A stretch of DNA of 64,000 nt from Paraphoma chrysanthemicola (taxonomy: Eukaryota; Ascomycota; Dothideomycetes; Pleosporales; Phaeosphaeriaceae): positions 496,001 through 560,000 of the forward strand of contig JAGMWG010000011.1 in NCBI GenBank assembly GCA_020744225.1, in the 5' to 3' direction. The position numbers and the translations under genes were made by a program. The notes beneath the pieces were generated by a model. It saw only the letters and a program-made list of their open reading frames with translations. It was not told the DNA's origin and made no database searches. Shown here piece by piece: positions 42,019-54,495 of the stretch; within the stretch, counting starts at the first letter, position 1; each line of letters starts with the position of its first letter.

Positions 42019-42463
42019 AGAAACAGGGACGGTGAACGTCAGGGGTGACGCTTACAGCCCCAGGAAGAGTATGCGAATGTCTCTGCCGCGGTCGATTGAC
42101 CCGAATGTCGAATATCACAGGCGGGGACCAGCTGTTGCAGCTGACGGTGTGGACGCGCACAGCTTGCGGAGAAATGGTACACGAGCGTTGGACGTGTTAT
42201 TGACTGTTGCAAGTGGGCCAGGTATAGCCTCGAGGCATTAGTAAACACTGGTTCGACCTTGTACTGTACCCGTTGTGGTAGACGGGAGGCGCGGTGATGT
42301 TCTGGAAGCTTCGTGTGGCCGCGCGATGCTGGTGCCTGTCAATCGACGTAGCCAAAGCGATCGCTGGACCCCGCCCCCACTAAAATTGAACCGCCGTTCC
42401 GGAGCTACATTCTGTACCCAACTTGCGTCTTTCGCATAACAAACCTTTCCAGAACCCACAGTC
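42019..42463. other. Divergent region upstream of the UBX and thioredoxin-PITH genes
   Basis: Contains the promoter of the thioredoxin-like gene and possibly a 5' exon of the short minus-strand frame. No other gene supported. Confidence 0.4.
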
Positions 42464-43581
42464 ATGTCAGGCACGGTAGAGATCACATCACCCGCTCAGC
42501 TCAGCACGCTGCTCTCGTCCTCGCGGATTGTAGTCGTTAATTGTAAGCAAGTGCGCGAAAGGCGGTTGCACAAGCTCAGGTTGCTAATGTTTGTTATTAA
42601 CAGTCTACAACGAGGGCAACACATCGAGCAAGGCAGTCGCGCCGGTATACGACCAGCTAGCAGGACAGCTCGCGAGGCCGAGCCGAGTCACCTTCGCAAA
42701 GGTCAGTGTGGTGTCGCAAGCAACAATTGCACAGAGCTATAGCGTTACCAAGTATGTGTCGCATGACCCATAGCTATGAAGTTGGTGTCTGACAAAAATG
42801 CCACAGCACCCCGACCTTCGTCATCTTCAAGAACAACCAACAAATACGCAAGTACAGCGGTTCCAATCCCCAGCAGCTTTCTGAGGCAATCAAAAGCCTC
42901 GCGGCCGAGGCGGAGAACGACAGCGGCTCAGGAGGCTTTGGCGAAGCTGGCTCAAGTGGAGGCGGTGGTTGGCGAGGCGCCGGTCTACCACGAGGGTACA
43001 GCGATGTTACAGATCAGGTAGACGTTCGCGGGCTGGATCTCCTGAACGCGGACAGCGAGTTCGGCGGAGTGCGAACGCTATTCGACTCATCACAGCCCAA
43101 GTCTTTGAACAAGGGCAAGGGCGCCGCGACTGGGTCGGAAACAAGCAAAGATTGGATAGAGAGCGATGTCGACAACCAGCTCATGCTCTACGTCCCCTTC
43201 ACAGCAAATCTAAAGGTCCACACCATCCAGATCACGTCATGTGTTTCTGCCGTCGATGAGGACGACGACGAGGCACCAGTCCGACCGAAAACCATCCATA
43301 TCTGGACCAACCGCCAGCACAACCTGGGGTTCGAAGAGGCAGAGGACATTCCATCTACGCAGACGATCGAGCTGAAGGAGTCGGATTGGGACGCCCAGAC
43401 GGCTACAGCCAAGCTGGAGCTGCGGTTCGTCAAGTTCCAGAACGTTTACTCTCTGGTTCTATTTGTTGCAGATGGGGATGGTGACAGCGAGAGAACACGC
43501 ATCGACCGGATACGCTTTATCGGCGAGACTGGCGAGAAACGAGAAATGGGAAAGCTGGAGAAGATTGGAGCGGATGATTGA
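42464..43581 (+). CDS. Thioredoxin-like PITH-domain protein (TXNL1-type) lacking the CXXC active site
   Basis: Exons 42464-42542, 42604-42751 and 42807-43581 encode 333 residues. The thioredoxin fold is recognisable (SRIVVVNFYNEGNTSSKAVA, then the cis-Pro strand TPTFVIFKNNQQIRKYSG). However, the WCGPC position reads NEGNTSSK, so there are no redox cysteines. After a Gly/Ser-rich linker, the PITH domain follows (DNQLMLYVPFTANLKVHTIQ, then PKTIHIWTNRQHNLGFEEAE, then KFQNVYSLVLFVADGDG). In animals and yeast TXNL1-type proteins associate with the 26S proteasome through PITH. The proteasome link is family knowledge; loss of redox function is read from the sequence. Confidence 0.9.
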
Positions 43582-46500
43582 GGAAGGTTAGCTATTCCAG
43601 GGCATCAGAAAGAGTTCTTCACGATTAACAACATTAGCGCAGGCTGCTACGGCCCTGGATCACACAATGCATAGATTTTCAGTACTAGTGCTGCATTGCC
43701 TCGCGAGCGTCTTGTTTGTCTGACCACGTTGCTGATTAGCAGCCCTATGCAGCCTCGAATAAGGATATTCATGAGGGATACCACTAGTAATGGAGGTCAT
43801 AAAGAAATTCTGCTTCGTTCTTTAGGAGCTTTTGCAGCCCAGGATCCTGATATATCTCCTCGCGTACAGATAAGTGCAGGACCTGGTGTCTCAACCATAT
43901 CTTGGACGACGGCCAGGTGATCAAGAGCACACGACGGTGCCGAACAGCGTCTGCTGTGGCAGAGCCTACTCTTGCCAGGTGCGAATTGACAGAACAGGGG
44001 CTGAAGAGACTGAGACGTTCATGATGCAAAAGTGTGATGAGGTGAACGCAAAATATGTACGGCCTTTTTCCAGCGAAAGCGCCACAAAAGTAGACGCTGC
44101 CGCAAAGTGTATATGACCATTGAGCAATAATTTTTCTTCTGGGAGGTCGATGACACTTATAAGAGCCACTGTTCAGGCCCGCAAGCAACAGGGGAAACTG
44201 TAAATCGACCTCTGCCGCACGAAGAACAGAAGAGGTTGCAAGGAAAAGTTCGTTTTTATACAAACCGGCAGCGGGCGTACCTTTCGCCGTAGCGCATGGC
44301 CTGTGCCCGCGAGAACATCAAATTCTTCAACGCGCCATCGACGACTTCCTTTCGATATGGCCGCTGATGATACCGTTATTGATAGGAAGAGAATGACGCT
44401 GCTCTTTTGCGGCGACTGATCTCAATCACCACCACCTTCTGAGGCCTGTCTGGAGCGAATGATGGAGCGGAGCCGACCGTTGGAATGACAGTTTTCTGCG
44501 GGCAGTTGCGACGCGAGCTGCGGCGTTGAAACGGCTGCGACGCCTGGAATGCATTTCTTCTGTCGCATCTTTTTTTGTTGCTTCTGTTACCCTTCCGAAG
44601 TCTTACGTTTCAGCTGTGGCTGCGCCTAAACTTCTCGGACGAATGTCATTCTTTGAGTTCGCGTGGCACACCTTCCGTGTTGGCTTTTGAGGCGCATGAG
44701 ACGCAGACACACTTTCTGCGCGCGATTCGAAATGGATGCCTCGCGTGCGTCGGCTGAGGCATCTTGCCATGACAGCCTTTGGGCTTTCGGGCACAAGGAT
44801 AGCGGCCTAGGAAGGGACGGCAACCACAGAGTCATCTCCAAGTCATTCATACTGTGCTGGCCATAGACTTCTCTAGCCGCAAGCCTCCGCACACTGGCCA
44901 GTTCCACGAGCTCTTGGTCTCTGCACTCCTTTTGCTCACGTCTCAATGCGCAAGCCGCCAAAAGGTTGCCGTTTCGATGGTATGGCGGATGTGCGTTGCT
45001 TTTGTTCCAAGAATCCCTACCACGGGTGTTGAATATCGATACCACAAGTGAGGCGTTTTACGTAAACGAGCAACATTGATGTTTGCGTCAGTATCACGAA
45101 ATCTTTCTCTAGTGACCATGTTCTTCCTCGGAAGGACCCTTGAAAACGATTGACAAAAACAAAAGTCCTACCTGACGACATCAGCCGCTAACGCGATTGT
45201 GATCTTCAGCATCATCAATTTGGCTGCCCAAGGATCTGCTTTGGGATCGGCGACCTACTTCGATAACACAGGGACGAAGAGCACACTTGCGTGCCGTCCA
45301 AGGACGGCCCTTACCCGCGAGTAGTGTCCGTGGGGCGCTATGGTCAGGGTAGCGGGTTTTCGTCGGAGCAGCATGTGAAAGCAGTCCAACAGAACGCGCA
45401 GGAAGGCTTCCGGTTCACGCCAAGATTTGGCTGCTATTCGCTGCTCAACGCAATTTCAAAGAAACATTTCTACAAAAAGCACGCTCTGAATTCTCCGGTA
45501 GGCGACGCACTAACGACTGATGGCCGCATATGCAGACATGTCACAGCACGCTGGTACCTTGCAGATGTCTACCACGCCAATCCGATGGTACAGTGAATAG
45601 AAGTCCACAACACTAGTCGACCTTGTGGCTGTGCGTCTTGACTCTCCAGCCAGCTCGCCTCGGACGCTTAACAGACCATGACAAAATCAAGGTTCGCCAC
45701 TCTCACGGGCTCGTGCTCCTGTCAAGTCCACTTATCGTGTCGGCCCACGAGCCACGTACCTTGCCGCCGTTGTCCGCGATCTGACAAGAGCCTCGGGAGT
45801 GTCCTTGCTGGTTCAGGTGAAGGGTTTCCCTTGGTGTGCAATTACACTGCATGGAAACGCGGTGTGCGTTCAGCACCGAGCACCCAGCATGAGTGTGGGG
45901 AAGTTTCAAGCAACACGAAGCCAGGGACCACTCGCGTGGGTTCGTTGCGGCTGTCGGGAAATTGCCAACGAGACAACCCTTGTCCTGGCATTGATCTCGA
46001 ATCTCGTTTGAGGGCTTCCAACATCCGTGCAGAGTCTCCAACACCTTGGATGCAACGAGGCACCCAGCTGCCTCATCGGGAATCCACAGGGTTGTCACTG
46101 TCTCTACCAGTGATGGAGGCGAGCAGTTGACATGTTTCAAGATCCACAGCGATGAGGCGTGACGATGCCGTGACGGCAACCATCATGCCAGTATGTCAAA
46201 TGTGTCAATGCGAGTGGGCCACCAGGCGATGCAAGGTCTCGATCATGAGCAGCTTGTGAGATCAGATCATTGAGACACTTTGAGCAAAGTGACAAAGGCA
46301 AACGCAGACCATTTGGGTCGAGACCGAAATCCGTCTCGAGCGCGGAGTCGGCAACACTGTTCCGTCAGACACGCGATGCAAACGCAGGAACACGAACGGC
46401 GCAGTAAAGGTTGGTTGAGCGAGTTTGGGCTGACTGACATGACTTTCCGATGAACACGGCAGCGAGTCGCGATACGCGGAATCTGGACAGTCGAGCTTGT

Positions 46501-49223
46501 GTGTCAGCGGCGAAAGCCACGACCCCGCCAGGCTGGATATCTTCCTCAGAAAATTAGGTGACGATCAGGGTATTCCGCGGCGGTGGACAAATGATAAGGT
46601 CGATCTGGTGGGGAATATTCGAGCGAAAAGGCAAGCTACTGGAAGCTATTCGAACTTCCCCGCCGCGCGACTCACTGAAAGGGACGCCGCGCACGCAGAG
46701 ACACGGGCCACGGCCCACGGAAAGGCACCGCAACGGACCTTCTTCCTGTCTTGAGTCGTGCCGTTGTACTCCAGACCCTGTCAAATCCTCAGACGCCCCG
46801 CTTATATGAACCTTCTAGAAAATCCTACCGAGACGAGACGATGTTACATGAATGCAGAAGGATATCGATAGAGAAAGGTGCAGCTTGTCCCACGAAAGAA
46901 TTCGTTATTTTGGATCTCACGATAAGCAGGTGTGGTGATGGTATTTCTAGCCGTTTGTTCCTGCATCGTACCTGCATATGTGGATTCATCCTCGGTCAAT
47001 CAGCTTAGGGCCACTCCCACAATGTGGGGTGTCAGGCGAGGGACGATTGGGTGTGTTCGAGTCCACCACGCCGCCGTCACGCGCAGAGAGGCGACGTCTG
47101 GGCTGAAGATGCACGAGTAATTCGACCGAGTAAAGCGGCGTATGCGCTAGCCGTCTGGAGGAGCACCGGCGGCACAGTATGCAGCGGAGAAAGTTGTGCA
47201 ACTCAGCATTACATTTGCGCTAAGCCCCCGAAATAGAACTAGACGAGAAAGGTGACGCTCAACGCAGGCATAGTGTATTGGATGCTGACAATTATACGAG
47301 GCACCGGGATGCACAACTCTGACTTCCGGCAGAAGATAGAAACTCGCAAATGAAGTGCCCTCCAGGGCGATTGCTATCGATACGTAGAGGTCTGACGCGC
47401 ACGAAGAGGTTCCTGGTAGAATCCTCTTGACGCTTGCGCGCTGCAATGTCGCTGCAGCTGCTAGCATTCGTCAGCTCAGCAACCTGAAACACGCTCCGGT
47501 AGAGTAGCAGGCCGTCTGAGTTGCGCTCTTTCAGTGCAGTCCACCAACCGGCGCGCTGCTGAGCCCACGCAATATGATGGCAACCATGGCGACGTGCAGC
47601 GTATCGTTCACGAGCATGTCGCACCATGGAGGGACGGCCGCAATTCTCACCACTCAGAGCTGGCGGATGCGAAATCCTCCAGCTGGCCGGGCAAATCACG
47701 ATCAACGGACAGCACCTAGCTGTGTTCCTGCATCGAGCCGGCATTATCGTTTCTCGAGTCTTCAGCTGTACGACGCGTGTGGCAATATTTTCGCGTTCAG
47801 CGTGCCTGCTTTTGCTACTGCTGCAGCTGCGCGCCGCCGGCCGCGAGTCTCACCAGTGTGGAGGTCGATGCAGTCATGCTCGTGAGTCGTGATGGAGGTG
47901 TCGTCAGGCTTCAACGCAGCGCTCGCTGAACCGCCCTGCCACGGCGCGTCGAGATCGTCGCGAGTGTGGCCGCGAGGTGCTGCCTGTGTGGGAGTTTGCA
48001 GTGGCACCGAATCGTCAGCGCCCGTTCGTGCGACTGTGGCCGCAACATCATCTTATCACACGCGGCGAAGCGACGGGCATTCTGTGGAGGGCAGAAATAT
48101 TTCGAAACATCCAGTCAACGTCAGCAGCGGGCCAGGGACAGGGCCGCCCGCTCGCGGACAGCTATCGCCATTATCGATTGGGCGGATAGGCGTGCACCCC
48201 AGCGGGCGCGGGCACAGGCTGAATGGCAAATGGCAGTGTGGTGCAGCGCGAAACGGCTCTCTGTGGCCGCGGCGGTGCACCCGCTGTGGTATCTCGTGGT
48301 GTCTCTGTCGAACGAGACACTGCAGGCCCTCTGTCGCGCGCCGCCATCGCCATCGCCCGTCACCGTCACCGTCACTGTCGCCCTCGCGCTGCCATTCGCG
48401 GCGGCCCGCCCGAGGCTGCACTTCTCGCGCCCACTCGGGGAGTGCGGATGGCTATTATCGATAGCCACCACGGCGGCGTGCAGCCAACCACAGTTATGCC
48501 GCTCCTCATCTCGTTTGTGCAGGCCATGCAGCCACGGACAGGCCCTGGTGTTGGCGAACAAAATTAGCGCATGGATTTATGCAGAGGCGCCGCTTTATCA
48601 CTGAGTCGCTGGGTGCATGCGTCGCTGCAGGGGTCGCGCCTGCATGGACGCCGGCGTCGTGGTTGGGCGAAGGTGGAGTCGCTGCACTGCGCCCCGGCTC
48701 CAGCAACGAATCCCGCGCCGCCGTCCGCCGTGCCTGGTCATCGCTGCCTCTTTCGCGTCTCGTCCCAAGCTGATCGACTAGCCTACTTATCCAGGCGTGT
48801 CCGTCCGCTCACTCTGCGATTCCTGGCTTCAAGGTTTATCAACCTCTTTTTTCTACGTTTCCCGCTTTTGGTTCACCTTGTACAGTCCTTTTGTGCATCG
48901 TAGCCGTTCCTTCCTTTGGACCTGATCCACCGACACGCACGCCCCCATGACATCGTCCTCGACCCAGTAGCATCGCCATTAGTAGACAGCTTCGTTATTA
49001 CGAGCTGTTGTCCAGTCATTCCTTCGACCATTTCATTCCTATCCCGCATTGCACCTACCGATACAATTAATTCGACCTCTACGCCTCGTCTCGAAAGACC
49101 CGCTTCGTAGAACTGTCCCAGTGTAAACCACAGTCTAGAAAACGACTACTTTTGGTACGCACATGTCATAGACCTCGACAGCCACGCGCCTAACACGTCA
49201 AAGTAAAGAACATCACATCCGCA
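43582..49223. other. 5.6-kb region without recognisable genes, upstream of the C2H2 factor
   Basis: No supported gene. A 159-codon minus-strand frame (43784-44263) has no domain. The stretch 47.6-48.6 kb is GC- and CpG-rich, with overlapping open frames in all phases, which is expected from composition alone. The last 350 bp before ATG 49224 is a pyrimidine-rich leader. The region could hold a long promoter, long 5' untranslated exons or non-coding transcripts. Confidence 0.45.
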
Positions 49224-51003
49224 ATGGAAGGCTCATATCCCATGCACCCATCCCAAGCCATGCAATCGCCATTCTTCTACTACAACCCGGATCCCCAGGG
49301 CGAGAACACGCGTCAGCACGGCCACTTCACACCACACCCGTCTGGCCAGCCAATCTTCCACCAGCAGAACATGTACTACCAGCGACCATCGTCGGCCAAC
49401 TCGCACATGTCGTACCCTCAGACTGCATACGCCAGCCAGATGCTGACACCCGTCGCATCGCCTCAGCCAATGTACCAGAAGCCAACAATCTTGATCCAGC
49501 CTCAAGATTCGCCATACCTGCGCCCAATCGACACTGATTTCTCCTTCGCACCTGCCACGCCTCCTCTGTCCTCGACCGGCAGCAACGTTAGCAGCCCACC
49601 ATCAGTGTGCGACATCATCCCCACCCCAGTCAATGGCTTCTTCCCCGGAGAGGGTATGGAGGGCGTCAAGCAAGGTTGCGAAGGCGAGGTGTTTTCCGAG
49701 CTTCTGTCCGCTGGCATTGAATGGCGGTCAGCCACCCCTCCCATGACCCCTGGTAAGCAAACTCCATTACGTCACACAGCAAATAATCGTGCTGGTGCAA
49801 TCTTTTGTTGTGGGACGGTTTCGAGGTGAAGGTGAAAGAAGTGGTTGCTGACTGCCGATAGTGTTCATCCAGCCGCCTGCAGCTAGCCAGGGGTCGTACC
49901 TCCTGTCCTCGACATCGTGCCCCTCGCTCTCCCCATCACCCTCACCACTCCCGCGCACACCTTTTGCCGAGGCCGAGAACAACTTCTGTAATCCCCGTGA
50001 CCTGACCGTATCTGCATCTGAGTTGTCTAACTCGCTCACTCTCTGCCCTGGTGACGAGGAGCACAAGCTAGTGTTCAAGGGCGAGTCTGCCAAGATCGAC
50101 TTCGTCGAGCCCGCTCTTTCCAACTTCACCGGCCTGCCAACCTTTGAGCCCCTGTTTGAGCTCGACTGCGAAGACGACTTCACAGGCCTCGTGCAGTTTC
50201 CTTCTGCCGAGAACACTTACTTTGTTGGTAACAAGCGTCAACGCACTGAGCTCGTGGCTTTCACCCCTGAAGAAGATTTCGTAAGCGACGAGAGCTTCAC
50301 CGACTTCGAGGAGGAGCTCGTCCACGGCTTGCCGCTCAGCCCGCCCGATAGCGATAGCTGTGACGACATGTCTGTTGCACCTGCACCCAAGAAGCGATCA
50401 TCAAAGAAGGTCCGCTCAGAGTATAGCGATGCCGAGTCCGATTATCATGGTAAGACTCAGACATCAGGTGATGAGAACACCACGTCTAGAGCATCAAGCC
50501 AACAGCATTCAGGTCACGCGTCCAATGCGGACAACGCCGCCGGCTCCAGCTCCGACGAGAACGGCTCGACACCTGTCGCGCCTACTAGCCGTCGGGGTCG
50601 CAAGCAGTCGTTAACCGAGGATCCCTCGAAGACGTTTGTCTGCACTCTGTGCTCTCGCCGCTTCCGTCGCCAAGAACACCTCAAGCGCCACTACCGCTCT
50701 CTCCACACTCACGACAAGCCCTTTGAGTGCACCGACTGCGGCAAGAAGTTCTCCCGCAGCGACAACCTGTCGCAGCACCAGCGTACTCACGGCACTGGCG
50801 CAGTCGTCATGGGTGTTCTTGACAGCTCTGAGTTCCACGGCGAATCGATGCAGCAGCAACCTGGCTCTTACATTTCCAACCCTGCTCAGATGGGTCAGGT
50901 CCTCTATCAGGCTGCTCAGGAGATCTCAAGCTCAAGCTCCGACTCCTATTCAGATCTTGAGGCTGCTTCGATCAAGATGCGCAAGAGGAAGCGGGACGAA
51001 TAA
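49224..51003 (+). CDS. C2H2 zinc-finger transcription factor, Msn2/Msn4 (Seb1)-like
   Basis: Exons 49224-49752 and 49862-51003 give 556 residues. The N-terminal 170 residues are Pro/Gln/Tyr-rich and disordered, an activation-domain composition. Acidic blocks lie in the middle. Near the C-terminus two adjacent C2H2 fingers read FVCTLCSRRFRRQEHLKRHY and FECTDCGKKFSRSDNLSQHQ, the pair that defines the Msn2/4 group. These factors bind the stress element AGGGG/CCCCT and control general stress responses. RRGRKQ and MRKRKRDE are basic clusters suited to nuclear import. The 109-bp intron has GTAAGC and a CTGAC branch point. Confidence 0.9.
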
Positions 51004-51926
51004 GCCGTCTTCTACATTCTCCTTTCAACTCACTTCACGAACCTTCACGACTTCCCATCCAGTAGAAGGAGCTCCCGCCACGCCAGGCGACAGTTCGTCT
51101 ACCATCACGTCTTTACGCTTGGGCGGCTCGGTTAGACAGGCGGCACAGGCACCATCATCGACGTTCCGAGTACAATACTCTGAAGTCGCGGCAAAAGTTC
51201 CCAACTTCACTTCTCCAACTGTATTTCTCAACATCCAATTTGGCTACATACCAAACAAGATTGGCATTTTATCATCATATCCGGATTGCGCGTATTTCCA
51301 TGGCACATTAGGGGTTTCTGGGGATCAGGTATGGGGCTCACCGGCGGTTTAGATCTGGTGTTCATTTGCGGGACTGGATTTTATCCACCCTTTACGACGG
51401 CATGGCTTACACCGGCCATCGTCGCCGCGTCTCTTTACAACCCTACCTCTCGTTTTGCGTTCTTACCCTCGTTGTAATGGGCTGCGTTCTGCGCACGCCG
51501 AACATTCTGGGAATTTCGATTCATTCGCAAGCATTATCTCATAATCTTCGAACCCTCTACTGCTTCTACATAGCATTTTCTTTGCGTCTTCTGTAGTAGA
51601 GTGCTGGCACATCGAACCAAACCATAAAAAATCATTACACGTTTTACAACATTTGCTGCGCCCCTCGCGTGATTGCTGCGATCGACGTGGTCTGCTATGA
51701 CGTCCACTGCTTTTTCCATGGCTTGCCGGAGCGTCTCGACCCGCAAACCCTGGCGACCCGTAAACTTTGTTACAACTCAGTTGAGGGAATCACGACCTCG
51801 TTAGCGCGTGAGCGAAGGTTTAGCGAGCTAGGAACTTCCCACCTCGCACTCATTGGTCACCTATGATCCGCCCTACTTTTCACTTTCTTTTTTAGGCTTT
51901 CCCGCTTCCCTCATTTATTCCTCGAC
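51004..51926. other. Intergenic region between the zinc-finger gene and DPH6
   Basis: 3' untranslated region of the zinc-finger gene and promoter of DPH6. Open frames here show no domain. Confidence 0.5.
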
Positions 51927-54287
51927 ATGGCCACTTCATTGAATGTGATAGCGCTAATATCAGGCGGCAAGGATTCACTGTTCTCGATACTGCACTGCAA
52001 GGTCAACAATCACGCCATTGTCGCACTGGCGAATCTGTATCCTGCGCAGACTTCCGATCAAGATGTTGATCTCGACAGCTTCATGTACCAGACTGTGGGG
52101 CATGCTGTGATTCCACTGTACGAGCAGGCATTGGGCATCCCGCTTTATCGACAGGAGATCTCCGGCAAGGCAATCAATTCCAGTCGGGACTACGAGCAAG
52201 TGATAGAGCAAGAACAAGATGAGACAGAAGATCTGGTGCCGCTATTGCAGAAGGTCATGCAGGCACATCCAGAAGCGAACGCAGTATCGACGGGTGCTAT
52301 TCTGAGTACCTATCAGCGAACGCGCGTGGAGTCTGTCGCGCTGAGGCTGGGCCTCACACCACTATCATTCTTGTGGCAGTATCCTTTTCTACCGCCATAC
52401 ACTCAATCGTCTCTGCTGCACGACATGGCTGCCGTGGGACAAGAGGCTGTCATTATCAAGACGGCATCGGGTGGATTAGACGAGACCTTTCTTGGATTGG
52501 ATGTAGCATATTCAAGAACTATTGCTAAATTAAGTAAAACCATGGCTCGCTATGGCGAAGCAGGCAATGGTGCTATTGTAGGTGAGGGGGGCGAGTTCGA
52601 GACACTGGCTCTTGATGGGCCCAAAACACTGTGGAGGAGGAGGATAAAGATCGAATCGTCCACACCCAAAGCGCTGGACGGTGGCCAAACTATCCTAAAG
52701 GTTGAGGAAAGTGCACTTGAAGACAAGAGCGCAGAAGGAGGTCAGACAATCGATGCATTGAGGATCCCGCCCCTCTTTGATGTAGAGTTCGAGAACATAC
52801 TGGATGCGATTAAGATCGAGCCAGTATTTTCAGCCTTATCCAGCAATGATTCCGCGGCGCCAGACAGCCTCGAAAAGGCAGTCCAAGTAGACGATGACAC
52901 AACAGCTCTCGAAGGTCTTCCCAGAAACTCATACAGCGACACCTCAACTGTGTTCACATACTCCAACCTGATCAGCGACCTACGACCTTCCGTAGGCATC
53001 GCCCCGTCACGGCAATTGACCAAAATACTACTTCGGCTTGACTATATCCTCAAACAATGGTATCTTCTCAAAGCGAACATCAACCACTGCACACTACTCC
53101 TCCGCAACATGGACGACTTCACTGTCCTGAATCCAGTCTATGGCCAATACTTCAGTGGCGTGAACCCACCCGCAAGAGCGACGATAGCGACAGGCGATGC
53201 GATGCCGGAGGGAGTCGATGTCATGATGAGCGTCGTTCTCGACAAAGATGGGTCAGACCGAAAAGGAAAAGTCGTCAGACGCACAGAAAGACAGGGCCTC
53301 CACGTCCAAAGCAGAAGCTACTGGGCCCCAGCAAACATCGGCCCATACAGTCAAGCCATCTCCGTACGCCTACCACCGTCTCAGACCAGCATCGATGAAG
53401 AGCAGGCCAGTGGTAGCGAAATCGTCTACGTAGCCGGCCAAATCCCTCTCATTCCTGCCTCAATGGATGTCTACCAGTCCCACGGCTTCCAAGGCCAAGC
53501 GCTCCTCTCCCTCCAACACCTCTGGCGCATCGGCCGCACCAAAGGCGTGCGCTGGTGGACTGCCGCCGTGGGCTTCATCCCCGTCTCCGAAAACCCAGAA
53601 GCACACGTCCGCATCGCACAAGATTTGTGGAAACGCATACACTCTCCTCCAACATCAGATGCCAGCCATGAAAATGACGTCGAAGATGAAGATGAAGAAG
53701 CACACATAGACCCCTGGGACCGCCTCAATCGCTCTACAGGACCAGCTTTCAATGACACTACGTACCGCGCCCCAATCCCGGATCATACGGCGATATCCAG
53801 CCCAACGAATCCAAACACTCACCCCATACCGCCGTGTTTCATCGCACAAGTCCACGCCCTGCCCCGCGGCGTGGACATTGAATGGAGCGCCGCGGGCCTT
53901 ACTTCCGCAGACATACAGTTTACGCGCAACATCACGTATCCGCATCTCACGCTGACAAGGCCGCGAGACTCGCGGTCGCGGTTTTACACGCTCGAGATTA
54001 GGGATCATAGCGACGTGGAGGTTTTGAGCAGGTTGGGCGAGGATAGTGTGGTCGAGTGGACGAGTGCGGTGGTGTATGTTGGACGCGGGTTTGTGTGGGA
54101 CGATGTGCGAGCGGGGATGAGTATGCGGGGTGTGCAGTGGGTGCCGTGTTATCGTGTTTGGGGAGAGGGTGGGAGGGAGGTTAAGGGTGTGCTTGTTGGG
54201 CGGGTTGATGGAGAATTGTATGGTGTGGATGTGGAGAAAAGTAAAAGTGGTGGTGTGTTTGGGAAGTTGAAAAGCATGGTGAGATGA
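51927..54287 (+). CDS. DPH6: Diphthine-ammonia ligase
   Basis: An intronless gene for 786 residues. It performs the last step of diphthamide synthesis on elongation factor 2, ATP-dependent amidation of diphthine. The N-terminal ATP-pyrophosphatase domain carries the PP-loop SGGKDSLFS at residues 12-20, the SGKAI and VSTGAILSTYQRTRVE motifs, and the GEGGEFETLALDGP signature near 217-230. The C-terminal half carries RidA/YjgF-like repeats (for example SRSYWAPANIGPYSQAISV and VYVAGQIPLIPASM), as in the long fungal and plant enzymes. Length agrees with fungal orthologues. The start is the first ATG, directly before the conserved strand. Confidence 0.93.
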   Translation: MATSLNVIALISGGKDSLFSILHCKVNNHAIVALANLYPAQTSDQDVDLDSFMYQTVGHAVIPLYEQALGIPLYRQEISGKAINSSRDYEQVIEQEQDETEDLVPLLQKVMQAHPEANAVSTGAILSTYQRTRVESVALRLGLTPLSFLWQYPFLPPYTQSSLLHDMAAVGQEAVIIKTASGGLDETFLGLDVAYSRTIAKLSKTMARYGEAGNGAIVGEGGEFETLALDGPKTLWRRRIKIESSTPKALDGGQTILKVEESALEDKSAEGGQTIDALRIPPLFDVEFENILDAIKIEPVFSALSSNDSAAPDSLEKAVQVDDDTTALEGLPRNSYSDTSTVFTYSNLISDLRPSVGIAPSRQLTKILLRLDYILKQWYLLKANINHCTLLLRNMDDFTVLNPVYGQYFSGVNPPARATIATGDAMPEGVDVMMSVVLDKDGSDRKGKVVRRTERQGLHVQSRSYWAPANIGPYSQAISVRLPPSQTSIDEEQASGSEIVYVAGQIPLIPASMDVYQSHGFQGQALLSLQHLWRIGRTKGVRWWTAAVGFIPVSENPEAHVRIAQDLWKRIHSPPTSDASHENDVEDEDEEAHIDPWDRLNRSTGPAFNDTTYRAPIPDHTAISSPTNPNTHPIPPCFIAQVHALPRGVDIEWSAAGLTSADIQFTRNITYPHLTLTRPRDSRSRFYTLEIRDHSDVEVLSRLGEDSVVEWTSAVVYVGRGFVWDDVRAGMSMRGVQWVPCYRVWGEGGREVKGVLVGRVDGELYGVDVEKSKSGGVFGKLKSMVR

Positions 54288-54495
54288 TGGTGGGTTCAAG
54301 AATAAGGTTTCTATCATTCTATCATTCCTTCGTAAGCAGACGCTATACGCATCGAGTCGACATCGCGTATTCATAGCTCATGCCAGTTTGCTACCTTGAA
54401 CCCAAACGCAAGGCCCGTGGGCCGGTATATTAACTCCCAAACGCCTAGTTGCCGTGTACAAAAAAGCGGAGAAATCCATCGCCTGTGGGTATATA

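Noticed and set aside
43784..44263. 159-codon minus-strand ORF
   Set aside because: No domain, no splice continuation and overlapping open frames on the other strand; composition looks random.
48355..48390. CACCGT-like short repeats
   Set aside because: Only a few imperfect units; not a CRISPR array or a meaningful satellite.
47889..48604. Several overlapping 100-210 codon ORFs
   Set aside because: All six phases are open because the stretch is CpG-rich; no frame stands out.
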